From contig JAEWZS010000023.1 of the NCBI GenBank assembly GCA_023458355.1, positions 1 through 8,154 on the forward strand: a stretch of 8,154 bases of DNA, given 5' to 3'. Positions 1 to 7,102 of the stretch are shown piece by piece. Made by a program: the position numbers and the translations under genes. Under the pieces are notes generated by a model. It saw nothing but the letters and a program-made list of their open reading frames with translations, had not been told where the DNA came from and did no database searches. Numbering within the stretch: the first letter of the stretch is position 1; every line of letters starts with the position of its first letter. Origin of the DNA: Bacillota bacterium (lineage in GTDB: Bacteria; Bacillota; Clostridia; Christensenellales; CAG-138).

Positions 1-2424
1 AGCTAAGCCTGTGTTGTTGCGACCAAGCGTACGTGCTTCAACAGGCGGGGTCATGGTGGATTTAAAAAGTCCGAGCGTGCCGAATTTGGCGGTGGGTTTA
101 CCGTTTACGAGCGGGAAATCCTCGGTAAGCGAATAGCCAAGGCTCATCACAACGCCACCTTCAATTTGGCCCTCAAGCGCAACGGGGTTTACGGCGACGC
201 CTACGTCGTGTGCTGCGACGACGCGCTTTATGTACCCATCATCATTTAGCTCCACAAGATGCGTTGCATAACCGTAGGTAATGTGGCTCACCGGATTTTC
301 CTTATCGGAGCCGAACGGGTCGGTCGCGCCGAAATATTCGCCGATGAATTCGCGGCCTTCAAGGGCTTTTAAGGAGCCCGCTTCCTGAAGCGCTGCCTTG
401 AGTTCCTGCGCGGCGCGCACAACGGCTTCGCCTGTGAATAGCGTTTGGCGGCTTGCGGTGGTGTTGCCTGAGTTGGGTGCATAGGAGGTATCGGGTACAT
501 CGTACACGACCGAGTCGGGCGAAAGCCCCGTCTCGTCGCAGAGCATCTGGAGCTGTACCGTTCCCATGCCCTGCCCGATGCACGCGGCACTCGAGCGCAC
601 ATGCGCAATGCCGTCAATAATGCTGATGCGGCAGCGCCCCGTATCGGGAACGCCCACGCCTAAGCCGCTGTTTTTTAAAGCACATGCGATGCCGCAAAGC
701 GGGTTTTTCTCATAATCTTCGCGCACGGCATCAAGCGTTTCGACCAAAGCCGTGGTTTCATCCGCAATCTGGCCGTTTGGCAGTATCTGACCCGGGCGTA
801 TTGCGTTTAGGTAGCGTATCTCAAACGGGGAAATGCCCACAAGCTTGGCAAGTTGGTTGAGGTTAGATTCCATCGCAAAACAGCTTTGCGTCACACCGAA
901 ACCGCGAAACGCGCCTGCGGGCGGGTTGTTGGTGTACATAGCCTTGCCTTCGATTTCAATATCCTGATAATTGTACGGTCCTGCGGCATGCGTGCAGGCG
1001 CGCTGTAAAACCGGACCGCCCAAGGATGCGTAAGCGCCTGAGTCCGCAAGTATGGTTGCTTTAAGTGCGGTAAGTTTGCCGAATTCATCGCAGGCTAATG
1101 TGAAATCCATCTCCATGGGGTGGCGCTTGGGGTGCACAAGTATACTTTCAGCACGGCTCAAACGTACCTTAACGGGCCGCTTTAGGAGGTAAGCAAGAAG
1201 CGCTGCATGGTGCTGCACGCTCATATCCTCCTTGCCGCCAAAACCTCCGCCTACCATCATGGCGGTGACGCGCACCTTCTCGATGGGGAGCCCTGTGCAC
1301 ATGGCACATTCCTTCTGCGTTTGGTAGATGCCCTGGTCGGCGGAATAAACGCGAAGCGTGTCACCCTCCATAAGGGCAACGGCGCATTCGGGCTCGAGGA
1401 AGGCATGCTCTGTGGGCGGGACGCTAAAATGGTTTGTTACAACGTATTTGCTTTGTTTGATTTTTCCTTCTGCGTCGCCGCGCTTTAAACGTACATGCGC
1501 AAGAAGATTGCCGTCTTCATGTACAAGCGGTGCGTCGCTCGCAAGTGCCGCTTCAGCACTCAACACAGCCGGGAGTTCTTCGTAGGTAACCTTCACAAGC
1601 GCTTTGGCCTGCTCGAGAATTTCGGGCGTCTCTGCCGCCACGAGCGCAATCGAGTCGCCAAGGTAATGGGTGATGCTCCCGACGGGGATCATAACATCCC
1701 AATCCTGTTTCAGGTGGCCGATTTTCTTTTTGCCGGGTACATCGTCTGCTGTAAACACACCGAGAACACCGGGGAGAGCCTTTGCCTCAGTCGTATCGAT
1801 GGATAAAACCCTTGCGCGCGGATAGGCGCTTCGTACCGCGGAGCCATAGACCATTTGGGGGAAGGTAAGGTCATCCGCGTATAGGCTTGTGCCGAGTGTT
1901 TTGCCGACCGCATCAACGCGCATGACGCTTTCACCGACGAGCCCTTTATATGGGGTACGTGGGACAGCTGTGTTTTCGCGCAAGAGCTTTGCTGAAAGGA
2001 GAATGGCTTCTTCAATTTTTTTATACCCCGTGCAGCGGCAGATGTTTGCTTTTATAGCATCCTTCACATCGCTTGCTGTGGGGTCGTTATTTGCATCGAT
2101 GAGCGCTTTGGCGCTTACAACCATGCCGGGCGTGCAAAATCCGCACTGCACCGCCCCACAATGTGCGAAGGCGTAAGCATAAACCTCTTTTTCGCGGTCG
2201 CTCAGCCCTTCCACGGTAACGATGTGCTTGCCTTCAAGCCTCTCTGTGCGCTGTATGCAGGCCTTTTGCGCTTTGCCGTCGATAATTACCATGCAGGTGC
2301 CGCACGCGCCTTCACTGCAGCCATTTTTGACCGAGGTGAGGTTGAGCGTATCGCGCAAATAGGTAATGAGTTTTACGTTTTCCTGTACGGTAACGGGTGC
2401 GCCGTTTACAAAAAAGGTAGACAT
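1..2424 (-). CDS. xdh: Selenium-dependent xanthine dehydrogenase-type molybdenum hydroxylase, fused Fe-S/Mo subunit (3' end outside window)
   Basis: Reading leftward from ATG at 2424 gives 808 open codons to the window edge; members of this family are about 850 residues, so roughly the last 40 are missing. Residues 1-75 form a plant-type [2Fe-2S] domain (Cys36, 41, 44, 56). Residues 76-150 form the helical second [2Fe-2S] domain (Cys94, 97, 129, 131). From about 160 onward is the molybdopterin-binding region: GGGFGGKE at 392-399 (Glu399 matches bovine XDH Glu802), Arg475 in QRACTHA (matches Arg880), AFRGFG at 505-510 and GQGMGT at 617-622. The catalytic glutamate near the C-terminus (GVGEI-type motif) would lie just past the edge. 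The start is supported by GGAGG 8 nt upstream. E. coli XdhD has the same fusion but, as I recall it, has lost the N-terminal cysteines; here they are kept. There is no FAD domain, so electrons must leave through a partner, plausibly YgfK. The family is known to carry labile selenium at the Mo site; that is not visible in sequence. The exact substrate (xanthine, hypoxanthine or urate) is inference. Confidence 0.9.
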   Translation of the reverse strand, partial: MSTFFVNGAPVTVQENVKLITYLRDTLNLTSVKNGCSEGACGTCMVIIDGKAQKACIQRTERLEGKHIVTVEGLSDREKEVYAYAFAHCGAVQCGFCTPGMVVSAKALIDANNDPTASDVKDAIKANICRCTGYKKIEEAILLSAKLLRENTAVPRTPYKGLVGESVMRVDAVGKTLGTSLYADDLTFPQMVYGSAVRSAYPRARVLSIDTTEAKALPGVLGVFTADDVPGKKKIGHLKQDWDVMIPVGSITHYLGDSIALVAAETPEILEQAKALVKVTYEELPAVLSAEAALASDAPLVHEDGNLLAHVRLKRGDAEGKIKQSKYVVTNHFSVPPTEHAFLEPECAVALMEGDTLRVYSADQGIYQTQKECAMCTGLPIEKVRVTAMMVGGGFGGKEDMSVQHHAALLAYLLKRPVKVRLSRAESILVHPKRHPMEMDFTLACDEFGKLTALKATILADSGAYASLGGPVLQRACTHAAGPYNYQDIEIEGKAMYTNNPPAGAFRGFGVTQSCFAMESNLNQLAKLVGISPFEIRYLNAIRPGQILPNGQIADETTALVETLDAVREDYEKNPLCGIACALKNSGLGVGVPDTGRCRISIIDGIAHVRSSAACIGQGMGTVQLQMLCDETGLSPDSVVYDVPDTSYAPNSGNTTASRQTLFTGEAVVRAAQELKAALQEAGSLKALEGREFIGEYFGATDPFGSDKENPVSHITYGYATHLVELNDDGYIKRVVAAHDVGVAVNPVALEGQIEGGVVMSLGYSLTEDFPLVNGKPTAKFGTLGLFKSTMTPPVEARTLGRNNTGLA

Positions 2425-2472
2425 AACGGTTTCCTCCGATTTAGGTGGTCAAAAAAGTTCAGGCGTAATTGC

Positions 2473-2497
2473 GCGGCAAGGGCTCTGCCCTTGCCGC
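2473..2497 (-). repeat. Perfect 11-bp hairpin between ygfK and xdh
   Basis: GCGGCAAGGGC (2473-2483) is perfectly complementary to GCCCTTGCCGC (2487-2497) around a 3-nt loop. It lies in the 89-nt gap between the ygfK stop (2514) and the xdh start (2424). On the leftward transcript the T-run (six T, complement of 2451-2456) begins about 16 nt past the stem rather than next to it, so it is not a canonical terminator. It could be a leaky terminator, an mRNA-stabilising or processing hairpin that sets the xdh:ygfK ratio, or one copy of a dispersed palindromic repeat. The palindrome itself is certain; its role is not. Confidence 0.7.
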
Positions 2498-2513
2498 AGT
2501 CTGGTATTCGTTT

Positions 2514-5465
2514 CTAGGCTAATAGGTAGGGATAGTCGTTTAAAACGGTCAGGATGAATGTTTCCAAATCCTTGTCGAGCGAGTTATTCCCGTTGAGGTC
2601 TACATCCTGCACACCGCCCGAGAGGCGCAGTCTTATCGTGTTATCGCCTGTCACATAAAAGCCCGGGTTCGTGCTGTCCAAGAAATCGTACTCGTTTTGG
2701 AATAGGGTAAGCTTTTCCTTGTACGGAGAGCTGTCGTGCGGGCAGAATGTGGTGCAGTTGCCGCACTCGTTGCACATATAATCCACATGCAGTATCTGGC
2801 GCATCTTTCTGCCGTTTACCTTTATAGCAAGGTTTGCACGGTTGGGGCATACGGTCTCGCAGTTTTCGCATACCGAGTTGCAGGCAAGGCAGCGATCGGC
2901 TTCGCATCCGGTTGGTAAGCGAAGCTCGGGCTTTTTACTGAGCGCATCCTCGTAGGAGGGGTAGGCGTTTTCGGGAAGCTCGTATTTATGTTCCTCATTG
3001 AGTATCGCTTCCGTGCATTTGGTTGCATCGGCAATGGCTTCAACAACCGTAGCGGGGCCGCGCTTTGCATCTCCTGCGACAAATACGTTGTTCGTTTGGT
3101 AGTTGGGCCTGCCGTTTTCAAATTCTACGCCGTAACCCTTCAAAAACGCTTCGTCGATATGCTCGCCCACGGCGGCAATGACGGTGTTTGCCTTAACAGT
3201 AACGATTTCGCCCGTATCTACGGGGCTTCGCCTTCCGCTCTTGTCGGGTGCACCGAGCTTCATCTTATGGCAAATGAGGTTTTCCCCGTCGTGTTTTACG
3301 GGTGCGAGAAGTTCGCAAAATTCTACGCCGTCTTCAAGAGCCAAGCGAAGTTCTTCTTCCTCGGCGGGCATGTACTTTTTGGTGCGGCGGTATACGAGGG
3401 ATACGCGCTTCACGCCCGGGATTTGCTTGGCGGCACGGGCAGCATCCATGGCGCTGTTGCCGCCGCCGATTATGGCTACGTTCTCACCCAAGTTAAGCGT
3501 CTCGGGAGCGTTTTTAGCGCTTCTTAAAAAGTCGATTACGTTAAGGGAGCTTCCTTCATAGTCGAACCTCCCGGGTATGTATGCGCCGACCGCGAGGATG
3601 ATGTGAGTATACCCCATTTCAAGGAGTTCGTCTTTAGAAGGTGCAGCTTTGCCGAGTTCAAAATGCACGCCCATACGCTCGATGAGGCGTATGTCGTTGT
3701 CTATGGCGGATTTACCGATGCGGAATTCGGGAATCACATGGCGCACGATGCCGCCAAGCTCAACTTCCTTTTCAAAGATCGTAGCTTCAAACCCTGCGCG
3801 GGCAATGAAATACGCCGCAGAAAGACCCGCAGGGCCGCCGCCGACGATGGCGACCTTCACGCGGGAGGATTTGCGGGGCACGCGAAGCGTTGCAAGGTGA
3901 TCGCGGAATCCGTTTTCGGCTGCGATAAGCTTCGTTTCGCGAATGTGCACATGCTCCTCGTAGAAGTGACGCGTGCATTTATCCGTGCAGTGATGCGGGC
4001 AAATGGTGCCTGTGATAAACGGCAGCGCGTTTGTCTCTAAAATTACCTTGAACGCGTCGGAAAAGAGGCCTTTGCCGCATAGCTCAATGTATTCGGGAAT
4101 GTCCTGATGGATGGGGCAGCCGCCCTTGCAGGGGGCTATAAAGCAGTCAATGAGCGGCACCTTGCTCTCAAGCTTACGCGAGGGAAGCGGCTTTAAGGAC
4201 TTTTTGAAGTGCACGTCTGAGACACAGTCTGCGCTCAGCTTTTGAACGGCTTCGACGTCAATGCCTTTAAATTCACTAAAGGGCTGCTTTTCAAGCTCTT
4301 TTGCAAGCTGCGTGAAACGCGCATAACCGCCCACTTTCAATATGGTGGTCGCAACGGTGATGGGCCAAATGCCCGTTTCAAATAACTTCTCGACATTGAA
4401 CGCATCCGCGCCTCCCGAGAAAGAGAGGCGAAGCTTGCCGTTAAACTCTTGTGCAAAACGGCTCGCCATTTCGATGGTAAGCGGGAACAGCGCACGGCCG
4501 GACATATACATTTCCTCGGACGGAAGCTCACTTTGCTTTACATCCACGGGGAATGTGTTGGATAGCTTAAGGCCGAATGTTAAGTCTTTTGATTCTGCGA
4601 GCGCTTTAAGGCGATGGAACATAGGTACCGCGTCTTTATACTGTAGGTCCTCGTCAAAATGGTGGCGGTCGAAGGCGATGTAGTCAAATCCGAGCGCATC
4701 GAGCCTTTCGCGCGCAAACTCATACCCCAATATGGTAGGATTGCACTTTACGAAGGTGTTGAGACCTTTTTCCGTAATAAGGTAGGTCGCAATACTCTCG
4801 ATTTCCTGCGGAGGGCAGCCGTGCAAAGTCGATACCGTAACACCTGTGCATATGCGCGGTGAAATAGCGTCGATATAAGCGCTTTCCTTGGGGAAAAGGC
4901 GTTTGCACTCAGCCAGGCATTCCTTAAAAATAGCCGTATCGGAGGCGTCTTTCATGCCCTCGATAAAGCGATCGAGCTTTTCTGTTTTTATGCCCGCCAA
5001 ATCGTAGCCGACACTCATGTTGAACTGAAAACCGTCGGGCGAGCCGAGGCCCCAGAGCTTAGAAATCATTTTAAGAGTAACCCATGCCTTAACATACTCG
5101 TCAAAAGCCTGCGGTACGGTAAGCTCCGTGGACCATTCGCAGTTGTAGCCCTCGTCGTTTGCCAAAATGCATGGGCGGGCAATGCACTTAGCGAGATCCT
5201 CACCGTCCATCTTCTGAACGGTTTTAAGCTCGAAAAAGCGTGCGCCGGCGTAATAGGAGGCGATAATGTTTTGCGCAAGCTGCGTGTTCGGGCCCGCTGC
5301 AGGCCCAAAAGGCGTTTCGAGAGGTTCTTTGAATAAAGTCAGCGTTTTAGCATCCTTTTTTATATAAGGATTTTTTACGCCAAACACCGAGCCGTGCTTT
5401 TCGCGCTCCGTTAAAGTCCAGTTCATCAGTTGCTTAAAGGGGATAGGCGTCATGCGTTCGCTCAT
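2514..5465 (-). CDS. ygfK: YgfK-type reductase: DHOD-like barrel, FAD/NAD(P) module and ferredoxin domains (putative selenate reductase subunit)
   Basis: A complete 983-residue cytoplasmic protein, close to the roughly 1000-1030 usual for YgfK. Residues about 1-400 form a dihydroorotate dehydrogenase-like flavin barrel (TPFGPAAGPN at 51-60, ELKTVQ near 79-84, and a Cys in TLHGCPP, Cys217, a candidate catalytic acid). Residues about 435-500 form a GltD-like cysteine-rich domain (Cys441, 446, 450, 489, 493, 497). An FAD fold follows (GGGPAG at 542-547), then a nucleotide-binding fold (GGGNSAMDAAR at 667-677, VYRR at 691-694) and the closing FAD motif (AGDAKRGP at 797-804). The C-terminus carries two ferredoxin clusters (Cys854/859/862/866/869/873 and Cys898/901/904/908, the latter a clean CxxCxxCxxxCP). 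These are the modules of dihydropyrimidine dehydrogenase in another order. The ATG at 5465 has AAAGGAG 10 nt upstream, and ssnA ends 20 nt before it, so the two are co-transcribed. The old name 'selenate reductase' is from genetic association; NAD(P)H-linked electron transfer to Xdh or direct ring reduction is my inference. The family call is firm. Confidence 0.95.
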   Translation of the reverse strand: MSERMTPIPFKQLMNWTLTEREKHGSVFGVKNPYIKKDAKTLTLFKEPLETPFGPAAGPNTQLAQNIIASYYAGARFFELKTVQKMDGEDLAKCIARPCILANDEGYNCEWSTELTVPQAFDEYVKAWVTLKMISKLWGLGSPDGFQFNMSVGYDLAGIKTEKLDRFIEGMKDASDTAIFKECLAECKRLFPKESAYIDAISPRICTGVTVSTLHGCPPQEIESIATYLITEKGLNTFVKCNPTILGYEFARERLDALGFDYIAFDRHHFDEDLQYKDAVPMFHRLKALAESKDLTFGLKLSNTFPVDVKQSELPSEEMYMSGRALFPLTIEMASRFAQEFNGKLRLSFSGGADAFNVEKLFETGIWPITVATTILKVGGYARFTQLAKELEKQPFSEFKGIDVEAVQKLSADCVSDVHFKKSLKPLPSRKLESKVPLIDCFIAPCKGGCPIHQDIPEYIELCGKGLFSDAFKVILETNALPFITGTICPHHCTDKCTRHFYEEHVHIRETKLIAAENGFRDHLATLRVPRKSSRVKVAIVGGGPAGLSAAYFIARAGFEATIFEKEVELGGIVRHVIPEFRIGKSAIDNDIRLIERMGVHFELGKAAPSKDELLEMGYTHIILAVGAYIPGRFDYEGSSLNVIDFLRSAKNAPETLNLGENVAIIGGGNSAMDAARAAKQIPGVKRVSLVYRRTKKYMPAEEEELRLALEDGVEFCELLAPVKHDGENLICHKMKLGAPDKSGRRSPVDTGEIVTVKANTVIAAVGEHIDEAFLKGYGVEFENGRPNYQTNNVFVAGDAKRGPATVVEAIADATKCTEAILNEEHKYELPENAYPSYEDALSKKPELRLPTGCEADRCLACNSVCENCETVCPNRANLAIKVNGRKMRQILHVDYMCNECGNCTTFCPHDSSPYKEKLTLFQNEYDFLDSTNPGFYVTGDNTIRLRLSGGVQDVDLNGNNSLDKDLETFILTVLNDYPYLLA

Positions 5466-5485
5466 AACCGGTACGCTCCTTTCTA

Positions 5486-6811
5486 TTACAGCGCTGCCCA
5501 GAGGCGCTTTGCAGCCTCAAGGGTCTTAGCGTTAATCTCTTCCTCGTCGATGCCGATAAGCTTACGGTCTTGCATGAGGAGCCTGCCGTTTGCCACAACG
5601 GTCTCGCACTGTCTGCCCGTCATACCGAATATCATGTGGCCGTCGATGTTATCCGCACCAAAGGGTGTGAACGGTTTGTAGTCCATCACGATTATGTCTG
5701 CAGCGGCACCAACTTTAAGCTGCCCAAGCTCAGTGTTAAAGAAGCGCTTCATGATGCGGGGATTGTTTTTGAAAAGCATGTCGGTAGCTTCTACCCAGGC
5801 TACGTTTGGCATGCAGGCGTTATGCCGCTGTATGATGAGCGCAACCTTTAAGCTTTCGAGCATATCGAATGTATAAGCGTCCGTACCCATGCCGACAAGA
5901 AGCCCCTTCTTGAACATTTCAAGAACCGGGGAACAGCCGACGGCGTTGCCCATGTTAGACTCGGGGTTGTTCACCACCATGCTGTTTGTTTCTTTTATAA
6001 TGTCCATTTCCGCGCTGTTGAGATGGATGCAGTGAATTAAAAGCGTTTGATCGCCTAAAATACCGTGGTTGAAAAGCCTGTTTACCGTGCGCGTGCCGTG
6101 GTTTCGTAAAGAGTCGTATACGTCGTCCATGCCTTCGGCAACATGTACATGGAAGCCGACGCGCCCGTTGTTTGCCGAAGCACAGGCGTCAAGCGTTTTG
6201 TCGCTGAGCGTAAACGCCGCGTGCAGGCCGAACATGGCTTTTACCATAGGATCGTTTTCTTTCTCGCAATGGGTTATGAAATCCGTATTTTCCTTGATGG
6301 CAGCCTTGCATTTTTCCTTGCCGTCGCGGTCGCTCACCTCATAGCAAAGCGATGTGCGTACACCGAGCTCCTTGGCGACCTTTTCGATTTCAAATAAGCT
6401 ACCCTCCACCTCACAATAGCTCGCGTGATGGTCGATGAGCGTGGTGCATCCGGTCTTTATGCTGTCTAAATATGTTTGGTAAGCGCTGCGTCTTGTATAC
6501 TCGAGCGTGAGGTTGCGGTCAATCTTCCACCACATGCCGTCGAGTATCTCATAGAAATTGTGCGGGTTATGGCCTTTGATGGAAAGGCCGCGCGCCAAGG
6601 CGCTGTAGATGTGCGAATGCGCGTTGATAAATGCGGGCATAATGACCTGCCCGTGCGCGTCAATAAACTTAGCGTCCGGGTAGCGGCTGACAAGCGCTTT
6701 GGTTTCGCCTACGTCGGCTATCTTTTCTCCTTCAACGGCCACCGCACCGTTTTCTAAATACGATAGCGCGTCGTCGCGCGTGATGAGCCTTCCGTTTCCG
6801 ATAATATACAT
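5486..6811 (-). CDS. ssnA: SsnA-type metal-dependent aminohydrolase (amidohydrolase superfamily)
   Basis: A complete 441-residue protein, matching the roughly 440 typical of SsnA. It has the amidohydrolase barrel signatures in order: NAHSH at 63-67 (metal ligands His65 and His67), HVHVAEG at 221-227 (His223 ligand, Glu226 the usual proton shuttle), HCIHL at 260-264, and GMGTD at 307-311 (Asp311). The N-terminal 60 and C-terminal 70 residues form the small beta domain usual for cytosine/guanine-deaminase relatives. The stretch around DHHAS (127-131) looks specific to SsnA rather than guanine deaminase. ATG at 6811 is preceded by GAAGGGG, about 7 nt away. It is the first gene of the leftward operon, behind a leader of about 165 nt containing a terminator hairpin, so its expression is probably attenuated. 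The true substrate is not established; given the neighbours, deamination or ring opening of a purine-derived intermediate is likely (inference). No frameshift or missing ligand was seen. Confidence 0.94.
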   Translation of the reverse strand: MYIIGNGRLITRDDALSYLENGAVAVEGEKIADVGETKALVSRYPDAKFIDAHGQVIMPAFINAHSHIYSALARGLSIKGHNPHNFYEILDGMWWKIDRNLTLEYTRRSAYQTYLDSIKTGCTTLIDHHASYCEVEGSLFEIEKVAKELGVRTSLCYEVSDRDGKEKCKAAIKENTDFITHCEKENDPMVKAMFGLHAAFTLSDKTLDACASANNGRVGFHVHVAEGMDDVYDSLRNHGTRTVNRLFNHGILGDQTLLIHCIHLNSAEMDIIKETNSMVVNNPESNMGNAVGCSPVLEMFKKGLLVGMGTDAYTFDMLESLKVALIIQRHNACMPNVAWVEATDMLFKNNPRIMKRFFNTELGQLKVGAAADIIVMDYKPFTPFGADNIDGHMIFGMTGRQCETVVANGRLLMQDRKLIGIDEEEINAKTLEAAKRLWAAL

Positions 6812-6874
6812 AGCGGCACCCCTTCATAAATTTGATATGGTTTAGTATTGCACACTTTAGAAAACTCGAGATAC

Positions 6875-6927
6875 AAAAAACGCGCAGCCGGAACCTTTAT
6901 TTAGATAAAGGAATTCGGGCCCGCGCG
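6875..6927 (-). terminator. Intrinsic terminator inside the ssnA leader (probable attenuator)
   Basis: On the leftward strand the arms are GCGCG-type bases (6923-6927 with 6881-6885), GCC/GGC (6918-6920 with 6887-6889), GAA/TTC (6914-6916 with 6891-6893) and CCTTTAT/ATAAAGG (6905-6911 with 6894-6900), closing a 4-nt loop. That is 18 base pairs with small internal loops, followed at once by six T residues (complement of 6875-6880). The neighbouring gene upstream points the other way, so there is no leftward gene for it to end. Rightward, the hairpin is followed by mixed sequence with no T-run, so it is not the other strand's terminator. Confidence 0.75.
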
Positions 6928-6959
6928 CGAAGCACTTCCTTACAGCCGGTTAAAAACAT
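6897..6959 (-). CDS. Possible leader peptide, 20 codons, running into the terminator hairpin
   Basis: An ATG at 6959 in the ssnA leader opens a 20-codon frame that ends with TAA at 6897-6899, inside the 3' arm of the terminator. The middle is Arg/Ala-rich (RARAR) with a Cys at position 6. The ribosome site is weak (AGTAAGCAAG upstream, no clear AGGAGG), so it may not be translated. If it is, ribosome position could control terminator folding. Its small size means chance is a real alternative. Confidence 0.2.
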   Translation of the reverse strand: MFLTGCKEVLRARARIPLSK

Positions 6960-6983
6960 GCTTGCTTACTATTCTGCAAGTAT

Positions 6984-7012
6984 ATTGTAGCATCCCTTCA
7001 CTGCAATTTCAA
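6984..7012 (-). promoter_or_regulatory. Sigma-A-type promoter for the ssnA operon
   Basis: On the leftward strand, TTGAAA (complement of 7007-7012) is followed after exactly 17 nt by TACAAT (complement of 6984-6989), one mismatch from consensus in each box. Transcription would start near 6977. It is the best promoter match in the intergenic region and is placed upstream of the attenuator. Confidence 0.75.
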
Positions 7013-7064
7013 TGCCCATTTCCATAAAAACTTTTAGATTACAAAAAAATTTATGAGATAGCTC

Positions 7065-7092
7065 TTGAATTTGCTCCATGTTGTGCTATATT
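7065..7092 (+). promoter_or_regulatory. Probable promoter of the PAS-HTH regulator gene (extended -10)
   Basis: TTGAAT (7065-7070), 16-nt spacer, TATATT (7087-7092) with TG at 7084-7085 one base before the -10, giving an extended -10. Start would be near 7099, leaving a leader of about 30 nt. It would drive the regulator and, with no terminator between them, ygeY. Confidence 0.55.
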
Positions 7093-7102
7093 AGTATTGG
7101 CA

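Larger units (their letters stand above)
6812..6977 (-). promoter_or_regulatory. Long 5' leader of the ssnA-ygfK-xdh operon; candidate attenuator or riboswitch-like region
   Basis: From the predicted transcription start near 6977 to the ssnA ATG is about 165 nt. In transcript order it holds: a possible CTTGC/GCAAG stem (complement of 6976-6980 and 6961-6965, partly lost if transcription starts at 6977); an AAGCAT/GTGCTT pairing (complement of about 6958-6963 and 6931-6936) enclosing a 22-nt loop; the terminator hairpin at 6927-6881 with its T-run; then 63 nt to ssnA. AAGGAA (complement of 6936-6941) can pair with TTCCTT (complement of 6908-6913), part of the terminator's 5' arm, offering a competing fold. 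I do not recognise a purine, Moco or preQ1 riboswitch core. The layout is seen; the regulatory role is inferred. Confidence 0.5.

Noticed and set aside
2988..3527. A 179-codon open frame on the + strand
   Set aside because: It lies wholly opposite ygfK, whose protein shows clear FAD and nucleotide-binding motifs here; the + frame has no recognisable domain or ribosome site and is a shadow of GC-biased codons.
6865..6870. CTCGAG palindrome as an operator
   Set aside because: A 6-bp palindrome is expected by chance and no longer symmetry surrounds it.
6812..6874. A second leftward promoter between the terminator and ssnA (TTGTAT with CAATAC/TACTAA)
   Set aside because: The -10 match is poor and the 18-nt spacing not ideal; the upstream promoter at 6984-7012 is clearly better.
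6875..6977. Known purine, Moco or preQ1 riboswitch in the ssnA leader
   Set aside because: I could not find the conserved cores of these classes; the segment before the terminator is only about 50 nt, too short for purine or Moco aptamers.
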